From positions 891,088 through 955,087 of the forward strand of contig NW_004454166.1 of NCBI RefSeq assembly GCF_000283155.1: 64,000 bases of DNA. Direction: 5' to 3'. Shown one piece after another: positions 23,036 to 33,619 of this stretch. A program made the position numbers and the translations under genes. Under the pieces are notes generated by a model. The model worked only from the letters and a program-made list of their open reading frames with translations, was not told where the DNA came from and searched no databases. Source of the stretch: Ceratotherium simum simum (Eukaryota > Chordata > Mammalia > Perissodactyla > Rhinocerotidae). Position 1 is the first letter of the stretch; every line of letters begins with the position of its first letter.

Positions 23036-23404
23036 CTGGCTCACTCCCTCAGTCAGTGGGAGAGCGACTTCCCCCAACTGCTCACAGACCCCTAATGTAG
23101 TGGTTGATGAAGGGGGTGTTGCTGCTTTCACTTGCAGTCCTTTGATACTCCAGAGACAGATTTTTCCCCAAATGTTCAGTGTCTACAGTAATTTTCAGAG
23201 TATTCTTTTACTGTGTGCTTCTATTCATCAGAAATCTGACATCCTAGTCCCTCTCCAAAGAGCATCTCCCCCACCCCACCTCCACGGGCAGCCCCGTGGT
23301 CTCCCTGCTCAGCACCTGACACCCACATTTCCACCTTGGTGACCTCCACCCCTTTCTCAACAAACGTTTCACAGTTCCAGTGGTAAGTCAGACTCAGAAC
23401 CCAA

Positions 23405-23700
23405 TAATCCGCCATTTATTCACTCATCCATTCATTCACCTGGTATCTCTTGGGGGTCTGTAATGCCCCAGCATCACACTGAGAGAGAAGTACAAACGAA
23501 ACACTACCAAGAGCCAGGAGAGGGAGAGTCAATGAGGCCCGAATGGCAGAAGTAGACTGAAATGGAAAGATAACTCAGAGTTTTACTGGTAGGTGAGAGG
23601 AAAGAGCAGGCGAGGCAAAGGGAGCAGCACCAGCAAAGGTCCTGCGGCACACTAAAGTGTGTGTGGAAGGAATGTTTTCACTATTAAGGCATGAGAAGGA
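23405..23700 (-). repeat. L2 LINE 3' fragment
   Basis: Begins 'ccatttattcactcatcc' and later has 'gagcagcaccagcaaaggtc', as in reverse-complement L2. Confidence 0.5.
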
Positions 23701-23939
23701 GAGGCTGGGGATGAGACTGAAAAGTTAGCTCATGCTGAATTCACCTGTGAACTGCTCTCTTCCCTGCCTCGCAACTCTGCTTGCAGTCTCTGGACTGTCC
23801 CCAGTGCAGACTCCTCCCAAAGCCAGCTTGAGAACCATCCTCACCACCCATCCGCCCACACCTCTCTGCCCGAGGCAGGAACACGGGCACTCACGGCAAT
23901 CCCCAATGAATCAACGGCTCTGTTCGCTGATTCCTGGGT

Positions 23940-24060
23940 AAAAGTCTCATCAGTCCAGCTAGAAAAGAAATTTCTGGATAGCAATATATTCTCTTGTACT
24001 CCTAGCCTCTCAACACTGGGCTTAACTTATCATAGGCAATCAATATGAGCTTATAGAATC
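23940..24060 (+). repeat. possible L2 3' end
   Basis: 'ctcttgtactcctagcctc' and 'tcataggcaatcaatatgag' weakly follow an L2 3' terminus. Confidence 0.35.
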
Positions 24061-24129
24061 TAACCAAATGAAATTGGGCAGAATAAATACAAGAGAAGGG
24101 ATGAGAGTGCACAGGTTGCATGCATCTAA

Positions 24130-24620
24130 CTATCACCCAGACAGCGGGGAAAATTGAAACTGTCTTTGAAAATTAGCTTCTGAACACAATCATGGCAAAA
24201 GATAGATGAATTCTCTTCAGGCTGTAACTCCGCATCCACCTGGACATCTCTCGGTTAGGCATACAAACGGTACTTGTTAAACTCTGCTGCACATCCCAAG
24301 AGCTTCTGTGCACAAAGGTCAATGAAGTCGGGAGATTTGGATTTGTTTTTGATTTGCAGGAAGGCAGGAGAAGAAGAGAGGAAATAAGGCCCCTCCTCCA
24401 CGACATCTCTGCTGGGATTTTCCACATTGATCATTCCAATTCAAAGTAAAAACCCTAATGCCAACTGGGAGGAACCAGTTGCCATCACTCATGCTTTCAT
24501 ACAGGTGGCAAACATTTCTAGATAATTCTTCCCTGCGGGCAAAGAGCCCATACGTTCCTGAAGTGGCTAGTCTCTCCCTGTACTGGTGCAGGTTCCCCCA
24601 GCTCTGGATTCATCCGCTCC
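24130..24620 (-). other. coding-like unique segment, unidentified
   Basis: Unique sequence. On the minus strand a 59-codon frame starts at 24434 and stops at 24255-24257 (starts MINVENPSRDVVEE, ends EFNKYRLYA); the same frame stays open about 40 more codons after the stop. A second frame shifted by one base reads on upstream to about 24620. Frame break plus stop would fit a decayed pseudogene, but two frames are open and I recognise no protein, so chance is at least as likely. Confidence 0.15.
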
Positions 24621-24624
24621 ACAG

Positions 24625-24765
24625 CATTCATCCCGCTGCTTTGCCTGTTTGTCCCCACACTGGGCTGTGACCTCTACAAGGCTGATGACTGTTTCTCCAT
24701 CCCTGTGTGCCCTGGGGCCTAGAACATCACCCTCCACATAGTGGATGATCCATCTGTTGGGAATT
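24625..24765 (+). repeat. L2 LINE 3' end
   Basis: 'gctgtgacctctacaaggc' followed by 'tgactgtttctccatccc' and a 'cctagaacatcaccc' block matches the L2 3' end. Confidence 0.6.
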
Positions 24766-24769
24766 AAAT

Positions 24770-24905
24770 GCAGTGTCAGGTGTAAAGGACCTTAGATAGG
24801 AAGCTGAGGCCCAGCCAGGGGAAGCGACCTCTCCATACACACAGAGCTGGTGGTTACGAGGAGGCAGAGGAGAGAAAGTCCAAGATGCCAGCAATGCTCG
24901 AGGAA
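24770..24905 (-). repeat. MIR SINE fragment
   Basis: 'ggaagctgaggcccagccag' and 'acacacagagctggtggtta' follow reverse-complement MIR. Confidence 0.55.
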
Positions 24906-25044
24906 TTAGAAGGCAGGGGGCTTGATGGAATCTAGAAAGGATGACAATCTGGGGGAAAACTAAGTTTAGTTTTGGACACCCTCTACACATGGAGCAGGTC
25001 TCATCTCTCTTCTGCACACCAGCCTTCAGATAAGATGAAAAGCA

Positions 25045-25125
25045 AATTAGATGTCAAATTGTAATGTTGTACACCTGAAACTTATACAATGTTGTACACC
25101 AATTTTACCTCAATAAAAAATATAA
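25045..25125 (+). repeat. L1 3' tip
   Basis: 'gttgtacacctgaaacttat' and 'ttttacctcaataaaaaat' are the terminal bases of an L1M element. Confidence 0.7.
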
Positions 25126-25129
25126 AGAG

Positions 25130-25330
25130 AAAATAAACATTTATTGGATATTAACCATGCGTGGGTGGAAAACAGCGATCATCTCCTCCCCATGTCTTCT
25201 GTTGGTTTAACACTCACAGATGATCAATTAAATGAGTAAATAACGTGCCTCAGGTCTTGCAGCTAGTATACCTAGATCTGACTGAGTCAAAAGCCCAGGC
25301 ACTTTCTGCTGCACCCTACTCCTGAGGCTA
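25130..25330 (-). repeat. MIR SINE
   Basis: Diverged reverse-complement MIR, with 'cctcaggtcttgcagctag' and 'gtcaaaagcccaggcactt' as its best parts. Confidence 0.5.
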
Positions 25331-25334
25331 CAGG

Positions 25335-26195
25335 GCACCAAGGAAGAGCCAGCTGGACCCAGTGAGCGAGTTCACAGTGGGGCTTGACCCTGTCCTAGGA
25401 CCACAGGCAGCAGCTCCAGAGGCTGGACGTTAGGTCTGCAGCCTCCCCACTCTCTGAAAGTGCAGAGAGCAGGCACCACCCCTCGCTAGCACTTGGCGGA
25501 CAGGCCAGAACCACTGCAGGGGCAGGTATAAGACGGAGCAACAGAGGCCCACATTTGCCCTTGACTTAGGCAGGACACCACTGGTAACTGTAAAGAGCAA
25601 TGAGGGCAGGTGGCAGCTAGATGTGAGTAAGGCAGTCGTCATAATCACAGGCCTTCATTTCACCAGGCAACACCGTATGCCCAGCCTCGGCCCAGGACCG
25701 GCCCTCGTCTCAGCCCTGGATGGAGCCCCTGCCCAGGAGAAGCTCATAGTCAAGGGGGGCAGGTTACGTGGAAACACCCCGCGACCACCCAATCTGGGCA
25801 GTGTTATCTTAGAGGGATGAGGGGGCAGGAAGGCGGCTCCCCTAGCCTGGAAAAGACTTCCCAGACAGAGCAGGACATTTTGATGAGCAGATACTTCCAA
25901 GCAGCTACATCAAACAAGCCTTGTCAAAACGGGAAATCGCTGTTCTGTAAACCAAAAAGCAAAATGAGCAGCAGAGCTCTCCGACCCACTCCCCTCCCCT
26001 GCCCTTAGGGCTCCAAGCAGTGCAGCTGGAATATCTGCCTCACCACATGATCCTTAGGGTCCGTTCCAAACATGAGGTTCCTCTGGGTCAGGTCCAGTTG
26101 GATGACCAGGAAGGGGGCAACCTGGGGTCCTGGTGGGGACACACCGAGGGCACCTTTGGGGGGACTCCTCTATCGGCCTTTCCCTTCTTTCTCTC
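25335..26195. other. unique, moderately GC-rich; no gene seen
   Basis: No repeat recognised. Open frames of 63-81 codons lie on both strands and have no known motif. Confidence 0.4.
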
Positions 26196-26199
26196 TCTT

Positions 26200-26340
26200 A
26201 CTCACCCATTAGGGCTCAGTTCAAATGCCAGTCCCTCCTGGAAGCCTTCCTGGATCTCGCCTAAGGCATGGCCAGCCCTCTGCTGGGCTCCCATGGGTCT
26301 CTGTAACTCACAGCACCCTGCCCTACACTGACCTGCTGCC
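26200..26340 (+). repeat. L2 LINE fragment
   Basis: 'gggctcagttcaaatgccag' followed by 'cctcctggaagccttcctgg' is the conserved L2 stretch before its 3' end. Confidence 0.65.
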
Positions 26341-26344
26341 AGCT

Positions 26345-27340
26345 GCAAGCGGGGCAGAGACGGTCTGATTCATCAGTCCCCCCCCCCCTCGCCTGCCCCC
26401 ATCCCTGCGCAGGCCTTTCTTAGCAAAGCATACTGAACTGAGTGGAGCAGCAGCTCAGGAGGACGCTCTGGGCAGGTGTGAGCCGGTAGTCCTGGGGCAG
26501 CAGTGACAGCCACGAGCAGGGTCTGGAGCTGCTCCATGCCAGACCTTCTTAGGCCCCTGCCCTCCCTCCACTTCCCCTCAGCTCCACCTCAGGCTCCACC
26601 AGACCCAACACTCTGGCTTGCCCTAGGCCTTTCTGGCACTCTGGAATGTCAACTGCAAGCAAAGTGGTGCACACACTTTTTGGAGAAAAGCATATTTTAT
26701 CGTGCATTGCATTTGGAAAGCCCATTAGCCAGCAGCAGACTGAAGCCCCCACTTAAAGGACCATGGAACTTCTGAACCAGGCTAGCTGAAGGGCAAAAAG
26801 ATCACACTATAACACACTTTCAGGGCTTCAAAGCAGCATTTCCTGAGTTTTTACAGAAAGAGACACATAGTTGGGTACTAAGAATATACATGATTTCCTT
26901 CAAGGTCAATGAGGCAATCTGGCACTAACTTAGAGGGAAAATGCAAGGACATGAAGTCCTCCTCTGTGTGTCCCTTTTCTATCCAGAGCACGTTCACTGT
27001 GGGATCTCCCCTAAGTCTAAGAACTGGTAATGAATATTTTAATATCCACAGCCTCTCCTTCCATTGATGAAAACCCCACTGACTAGCCAGAGCAGGCTGG
27101 TGAAAATGAGGGAGCAGACCAGAAGGAGCTGCATCTTCCTGGACAGCCTAATCCCTGAGCCCCACCCACATCTATGGAACAGGGATGACAGGCAGCCCTG
27201 GCCCCCTCAGAGCAGCAGCCACAGTGCTGAAGGAGGAAGAGACAGGAAACATACAGAGTGAAGACCTGAGGCTGGTGACCCTGGATAGCTGGGTTCAAAT
27301 ACAATTGAGAGAAAAGACAGTCACATAAGTAGAGAAAGTA
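26345..27340. other. mostly unique sequence, no gene seen
   Basis: Contains a C-run near 26380-26391. A weak L2-like stretch near 26820-26930 was not strong enough to call. No supported exon. Confidence 0.35.
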
Positions 27341-27347
27341 GACAGCC

Positions 27348-28045
27348 AAAGGCTGAATGGTGGCCCCCTAAAAAATATGTCCATGCCCTAATCCCAGGAA
27401 CCTATAAGTATTTCCTTATTTGGAAAAAGGATTTTTGCAGATGTAACTAAGTTAAGGATCTTCAGACGAGGAGCTTATCCTGGATTACCCAGGTGGGCCC
27501 TAAATCCAATGACAAGTATCCTTATAAGAGTGAGGCATGGGCCGGCCCTGTGGCTTGGTGGTTAAGTGCGCTCGCTGCTATGCTGGCGGCCCGGGTTCGG
27601 ATCCCGGGTGCGCATCGAGGCACCACTTCTCCGTTCATCCTGAGGCCGAGTCCCACATACAGCAACTAGAAGGATGTGCAGCTACGACACACAACTATCC
27701 ACTGGGGCTTTGGGGGGAAAAAATAAAATAAATAAAATCTTTAAAAAAAAAAAAAAAAAAAAAAAGAGTGAGGCAGAGGGAGATTTGACACAGAAGAGAA
27801 GGAGGCAATGTGGCCAAGGAGGTAGAGACTAGAGGGATGTGGCCACACGTCAAGAAATGCCAGCAGCCACCAGAAGCTGGAAGAAGCAAAGAAAAGATTC
27901 TTCCTTAGAGCCTCCAGGGAAAATGAGGCCCTGACAACATCTTGATTTCAGACTTCTGGTCTCCAGAACTGTGAGAGAATAAATTTTTGTTGTTTTAAGC
28001 CAAGGTTGTGGTGATTTGGTACAGCAGCCACAGGAAACTAGTACA
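27348..28045 (+). mobile_element. MLT1-type solo LTR (MaLR), split by ERE
   Basis: Non-coding LTR of an ancient endogenous retrovirus-like element (ERVL-MaLR). It starts near 'ggctgaatggtggcccc', continues with 'tttgcagatgtaactaag', and after the ERE resumes with 'gagggagatttgacacag'. It ends 'aggaaactagtaca' after a polyadenylation signal (aataaa). No internal coding region is present. Confidence 0.85.
27539..27763 (+). mobile_element. ERE SINE, short-tail subtype, inside MLT1 LTR
   Basis: Head 'gggccggccctgtggc', B box 'gggttcggatcccggg', short-tail block 'cagcaactagaaggatgtgc' and a long A-run. Perfect 12-bp target-site duplication AAGAGTGAGGCA at 27526-27537 and 27764-27775. Confidence 0.97.
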
Positions 28046-28049
28046 GCAC

Positions 28050-28145
28050 CTTAGAAGTAATTGGATCGATGTATCTGAGTCCCAGAGAGGGGACCAACTC
28101 ACCCAGAGCCACTCCATGTCAGCCACTGGTCCGGGATGCTCTCCT
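28050..28145 (-). repeat. possible MIR fragment
   Basis: 'tgagtcccagagaggggac' and 'caactcacccagagccactc' loosely match the reverse-complement MIR core. Confidence 0.4.
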
Positions 28146-28469
28146 CCACAGCCCACCAGGTCTCTCTGACACCAACATGCATGCAGTTCTCCAGTGGCCC
28201 AGTGTAGAGCCCAGAAGAGGGAGTTAATGGCAAACTCTAGGGGGGCCCACAGGGAGCCTACCTGGGCCTCAGGCTGTGCTAATACAGGGACAGACTCTGA
28301 AGTGAGGCTGCCACGGTCTTGCTCCCCTTCGGGCTGGTCAGAACCCCACCTACATAGCTGTGTCCAATTCTTAGCTCTGTCCTTTCCAGGGGACTGGATA
28401 AACTGGGGCGTTCTGACTGAAGACGTGAAGACTCAGGACCTGATTCCTGACTCTGAATGTCCAAATGGC

Positions 28470-28740
28470 TTAAATGGCTGTGATGTGGAAGAAGAAATGG
28501 ATTTTTGTGTGGGGCTCCAAAGGGCAGAATCAAGGCCCATGAGTCAGCCACTGCCTGGAGGGAGAGTTTGGTTCAGCATAATGAAGAACTTTCTAATAAT
28601 CAGAGCCAACAGACAAGGGAATAGGCACGCCTCCAGGATTGGCAGGTCCAATCAGAGAGGGCTGGGTGTGCTAGGGGGATTCCTGCACCACACAAAGGCT
28701 ACACTTGCTCATCTCCGAAGTCAGCGACCCTGTTTGCAAG
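28470..28740 (-). repeat. CR1/L3 LINE fragment
   Basis: 'aatgaagaactttctaataa' followed by 'ggggattcctgcacc' is the reverse complement of the CR1/L3 3' region. The 196-codon plus-strand frame at 28194-28784, the longest gap-free frame here, runs through it and is therefore unlikely to be a gene. Confidence 0.55.
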
Positions 28741-28744
28741 TCTA

Positions 28745-30370
28745 CAACTGTTGGCTAAAATATCCTGTAAAATATCCTGAGTGAATCTAGGTTTTTGGCA
28801 TATGGACAGGGAATGCCCTCGCTGAGGAATAAAAGCTTTATTACATAGCTTCCGTGAAGAACTAAGTACTGCAACTAACTACCCAAGAATGAGCTCAGAG
28901 AAGAAATAACCAGTCCTTCCCGTTCCTGTATACAGAATGCCCCCCACCCCAGGGAGGAAGAGAGGAAGAGCGTATATCTCCCCACGCACATCACCTCTCA
29001 CCTGACCAGGAGCCAACAGCATGGGCACCAGCGCCAGGGGAGCCCTCGGCGGCCTGGGCTTCATGTCCTTCTCCAGGGACAACCAAAGAGGGCAGAGACT
29101 ACAGCTACCAACTCAGTTATTTCCATAAGAACAAATAAATGCACCCTCATCTTTATTTTAGTAATCGCTTCTCCTTTTGCATCGTTCTGAATTCTACATT
29201 TGGAACAAAGTAAACAACAAAGCGGTAACTTAGAAGCTTAACTATGTTGATGCTCACATGTTGGCCTTGGAGAGGTTTGGGGGGCTGGTATTGTTATTGC
29301 TGGTTGTCACCAGCTCTAGCCTACACCCTACATTCTGGACCCTCAGAGAACAGGAAGCATAGCATTTCTCATCTGCCTGCACATCTGTCTTCTCTTAAGT
29401 CAAAATCTCAGAGAACTAAGCACTGTTGCATCCGGATGAATTCCTCTAAAGCTCTTTCCGTTCAGGATTTTGAAAATGTGCCATATTACCCTTTTACTGA
29501 AATGGCTGAGCATCTCAGATGATCCCTCAAGAGAGGTCAAAAGAACATCCAGTACTTTCATACTTTTAGATTTACTACCATATCTTTTCTAGCCTGTAAT
29601 TAGCTTTTTTTTTTTCTTTTTTTCCAAAAGAACCAGTGTTAAGCACACAGATCATTTAGCAGCCAGCTTGTGAAATGATTGGAAGCCTGAACCATTCCTA
29701 ACCACTGGCAAAAAAGTTTCCAAACATCAGTTGGGTCCCTGAAAATACCGTGTCACTTCAGTGAACATAATGGCTACTGCTCTCACATCAGTCGACCAAG
29801 CACCAAATCAGGCTTCCCACTGTCCTTCAGGCAGATAGTTAATTTTTTAAAAACCCTCATATTTGCAGAGCTGCATAATGTAATCTGTAGTTACCAAAAC
29901 AAATTCGACAGCGTTCTCCTGCTTCCATATTGTTTGGTGTATATCTTAGTCCACATTAGAAGTACCGCTACAACAGCTGTGCATAAATAAAAATTTTTAT
30001 ATACCCAATGGTGTTAAGTACACAGGTGTGTTTGGTATTTGAAAGCTTTCCATACCAGCTCTTTTGGTATGGTGAAGAATCCTTTTATAATAGAACAATT
30101 ATTGTCGAATTTATCTAGCTTGAAGTTTATTTACCAAATATTACATAGTATATTTATTAAAATAGGGTATATTGAAAAGCTAAATTCAACATTCAGACTC
30201 ATCTTTGAGGTTATACCAATTCCTCATCAAATGAAGGACCCACATTTCAAAGCATCAGAATGCTGCAAGAGAGTCCAGCTGAGGACCACAATCCCTGAGC
30301 GTCAGCATCGTGTTTCTGGCTTGACTCAAATCATTGCAGAGGTCAGGAAAATCACAGGCTTCTGTCAGTC
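28745..30370. other. long unique stretch, possible regulatory DNA
   Basis: No recognisable repeat in about 1.6 kb, unusual for this window. The part 29550-30240 is AT-rich with several TAAT-type motifs. A 194-codon plus-strand frame (30039-30623) runs from it into L2 and lacks familiar motifs. Confidence 0.35.
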
Positions 30371-30374
30371 CAGT

Positions 30375-30760
30375 ACAGCAAACACATACCAAGCTTGCAC
30401 TAGGGCTAGGCTCTGTGAGAAGGGCTACGGGGTGGAGGTAAGGGGGACATCACGCCTGCCCTCCCAGGGACTTCTCACCGCCGTGGCCACATACACAAGT
30501 GACCGCACACAAAATCCCTCAAGGTTGATGGTGATGGCTTCTCCACAAGAGGTACTAAGTGCAGTGGGAGACGAGAGGAAGATGAACACCCTGGGACAAA
30601 GGGAACCGGAAGACAGTTCTTAGGGCAAATATGATTTGAGCTGGGCCTTCGGGCATGGGCAAGACGACCAGGGCTGAGGCACGTTCTAGGCAGAGGGGCC
30701 AGATGGAGGAGCAAAGACCCAGAGACCTGGAAGGTGGGAGGGATTAAATGTGGAGGACAG
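30375..30760 (-). repeat. L2 LINE fragment
   Basis: 'cacataccaagcttgcacta', 'gatttgagctgggccttcg' and 'gttctaggcagaggggcc' follow the reverse-complement L2 3' region. Confidence 0.6.
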
Positions 30761-30974
30761 GGTGAAGGAGGAGGCAGACTGAGAGAAGGGATGGAGACAG
30801 CCCATCATGTCTGCCAGGCTGAGCACTCTGGACATCATTATCTATACACAAGAGATCCACTGAAGGTCTCTGGGCCACACTTTAGAGAAAACAGAAGCCT
30901 GACCTTCAGAGAGAGAATGGAAAGATAGGGACCTGTTTGAGAGAGATTTTGGAAGTAAAAACAACAGGACTTGG

Positions 30975-31295
30975 GGGCAGGCCCCATGGCTTAGCGGTTA
31001 AGTGCGCTCGCTCCGCTACCGGTGGCCGGGGTTCGGATCCCGGGTGCGCACCAACGCACCGCTTCTCTGGCCATGCTGAGGCCGCGTCCCACATACAGCA
31101 ACTAGAAGGATGTGCAACTATGACATACAACTATCTACTGGGGCTTTGGGAAGAAAAAGGCGAAAAAAAAAAAAAAAAAAGGAGGAGGATTGGCAATAGA
31201 TGTTAGCTCAGGGCCGGTCTTCCTCAGCAAAAAGAGGAGGATTAGCATGGATGTTAGCTCAGGGCTGATCTTCCTCACAAAAACAAAAAACAAAA
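30975..31295 (+). mobile_element. composite ERE SINE (short-tail plus long-tail modules)
   Basis: The first 200 bp are a complete short-tail ERE: 'ggcaggccccatggcttag', B box 'ggttcggatcccgggtg', 'actatctactggggc', then a poly-A near 31163-31180. The next 115 bp are two long-tail modules ('aggaggattggcaatagatg ... ggccggtcttcctcagc') with their own A-rich end. One target-site duplication, AACAGGACTTGG, flanks the whole (30963-30974 and 31296-31307), so the 321 bp behave as one insertion. Confidence 0.9.
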
Positions 31296-31534
31296 AACAG
31301 GACTTGGTGGGTGACTAGATTTCAGTAAGGACGGAGCAAGGGAGAGGAAAAGGTCCAAGGTCCTAGATGACTATGCTCCCCTGCTGTGGAGTTCCCAGCC
31401 CAGGGCAGGAGGAGGATGCTGGCCATGGGTGTCCCACGGCGAGTGGACAAGGCTAGCTTAGGTGGCACCCTGGGCTCAGCCCCACTCATGCTTCCCCCTG
31501 CACATCAGTGAGCACCTCCAGGAGCACCTCTTCA

Positions 31535-31665
31535 GGGTGTGCAGTGAGAGAGAGGGGAGGAGGGAGAGAGGGAAGAGGGGAGGGGGAGGGACAGAGAAGA
31601 AAGGAGGAGGGGACAGGAGAGGGAGGGAAAGAGAGATGGCAAGAGGGAGGGAAAGAGATCTGAAG
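31535..31665 (+). repeat. purine-rich (GGGAGA)n-like tract
   Basis: About 130 bp almost without pyrimidines on the plus strand, made of gagaggg and gaggagg units. The 90-codon plus and 72-codon minus frames over it reflect composition. Confidence 0.85.
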
Positions 31666-31879
31666 AACTGGATCTACAGTGGAATGCCCCCAAAGCAGGA
31701 GCACCAGCGGCAGCTCACCACACCATCAGCCTGATCTTGCAAGTGAGAGTGCTGAGGCTGGGTATCCCTCTTTTCAAGACTTGTAAAATATAGTTTTATA
31801 CTGAAGGGACAGAGAACCTGCTCCCGAGCCTCCTCAATCACCATGGGGATAATATCTGTGCAGATAGCCCCTCTGGTCC

Positions 31880-32530
31880 TAGAGCACACCAAGCCCTTTT
31901 AGGCCTCCAGGCCTTTGCATTTGCTGTTCCCTCTGCCTGGAACAGTCCCCATCCCTCACCTCCTTAATTTAACTTGTTTTGGTGCTTACTACATACCTGG
32001 CACTATTCTAAATACTTTACATATATCAGCTCATTAACCCTTACGACAGCCCTATCAGGTTGGTACTGTCATTATCCCCAGTTTACAGATGAAGAAACTG
32101 AAGCCCAGAAGATTAAATAACCTCAACATGGAATAAATTTAGTGGGCAGAGGGGCAGGTATTCAAATCCAGGCGGTGTGGCCCCAGGTCTGCAATCTCAT
32201 ACACAAAGCTATGTTGCCCCCAGCTCTCGTCATGACTGGCTCCTTCTCTGCTTTAGCTCTCAATGACTCAGGACTTCTCCGACCACCCTCAGATGGAGCA
32301 CCCCCATTACCTTCTCTCACATTACCCTGCTCACGTCCTCCCAGTCCTCAGCACCACCTGTAACTATCCTACTTACGTATTTACTTGTTTATTATGTTTC
32401 CCCAGCTAGAATATAAACTCCAGGAAGGCAGGAATCTTCCCTTTGGTTCCAATGTATTCCTGGGGCACCTAGGATAATTCTCTGGCACAGAGTAGATGTT
32501 CTATGAATAACTGTTAAATGAACAAATGAA
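31880..32530 (+). repeat. L2 LINE, split by MIR
   Basis: Left piece 'caggcctttgcatttgctgt' and 'tccctctgcctggaacag'; right piece ends 'agagtagatgttctatgaat' with 'gttaaatgaacaaatga'. The MIR at 31975-32222 lies between. Confidence 0.75.
31975..32222 (-). repeat. MIR SINE inside L2
   Basis: Long reverse-complement MIR: 'tactacatacctggcactat', 'cattatccccagtttacag' and 'tgaagaaactgaagcccag'. Confidence 0.9.
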
Positions 32531-32534
32531 GGAC

Positions 32535-33040
32535 AGCATTGTGGAGGCTGCATGGTGCTCCACACAGTCATAAGGCATTGCAACGTCATCCTTCACCCTC
32601 CTGTCCTATTCTCCTTCCTTGGCTACTGCAAATCCCAAGGGACCTACACTAAGGCAGATGGGAGCCGGGGCCCAGTTCCCAGTGTATACGGACACTGCTG
32701 ATATATATATAACTGTGTCTGACTGTCAAATCCCCCGACCCGGGTCCTTGAGCAGGCAGTGATAAGCTGGGAATGCATCTCCCCAGTAACCCCTCTGTGG
32801 CCTCCCACGACCTAATAGTATTTAGGGGCGTTGGCTGCTGTTGATGTCAGTCAATAAGCACCCTCCAAATAACAAAAAGCCCCTGTCCCTTGAATCAGGA
32901 GGCACCCTGAATACAAATCACACTGTCACAGGAACACCACCTCCTGGTGGTGAGGTTCTAAGTCACAACACACTCTAACACAAAAAGCACCATTTACATA
33001 CTCCAATGGTGTCTGGCAATATCTATGGAGCTTGCCCATG
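32535..33040. other. unique sequence, no gene seen
   Basis: No recognised repeat except a short (TA)n near 32700-32712. Confidence 0.4.
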
Positions 33041-33044
33041 AACA

Positions 33045-33235
33045 CACTAATAAAAGGATCCTACTACATGCAAACACTCTGTCAGGTACTTTTACATATC
33101 ATGTGAGTTTGGAATTATTATTATTCCCCTTTTACAAATGAGAAAAGCGAGGCTCAGAGGCCCGATATGCCCCAAACCAGTGTGGATTCAGCCGAGGGTC
33201 AGAGCGTCTGAACCTCTTCCCCCTGTCGTCTGCTC
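33045..33235 (-). repeat. MIR SINE
   Basis: 'ttattattccccttttacaa' and 'atgagaaaagcgaggctcag' are the reverse-complement MIR core. Confidence 0.8.
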
Positions 33236-33615
33236 TGAAGTGTTCTGCCTTCTCTGTGCTTCCACCAGACTCGCTGGTCTCCATCTGGGCCTGTGCTTTC
33301 TTGCCTCTGCATCTTTGCTCATACTAGTGCCTTGACCTAAAATGGCCTTCCACTTCTCACCACCTGTTGAAATCCTCTTCTTCCTTCCAGCTTCCATGGT
33401 GTAGGCTTCCCCAGTCTCCTCAGTTGGAATTTGCCTCCTCGGTGTTCCCAGAGGCCCCTGGTGACAACGCCCATAGTGCCTGTGGTATAATCTTCTTTAT
33501 TCCTCTCTAGACCCTGAGCTCCTGGAGGGCAGGGCCTCTAGGTACTTTTCTTGTTTATGTCCTCCTGCATGAGTGGTGAGAAAGTGCTTGCTGAACCACT
33601 GAAGAATGAAGGGGG
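33236..33615 (+). repeat. L2 LINE 3' portion
   Basis: 'ctgagctcctggagggcagg' and a 'gtgcttgctgaaccact' terminus follow the L2 3' end, with diverged upstream L2. Confidence 0.65.
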
Positions 33616-33619
33616 AAAG

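Noticed and set aside
27348..28045. Intact endogenous retrovirus
   Set aside because: Only solo LTR-type sequences are present; no internal coding region was seen anywhere in the window.
28194..28784. 196-codon plus-strand open frame
   Set aside because: Its second half is antisense CR1/L3 repeat, and I see no known domain.
30039..30623. 194-codon plus-strand open frame
   Set aside because: Runs from unique AT-rich sequence straight into antisense L2 with no change in frame quality and no recognised motif.
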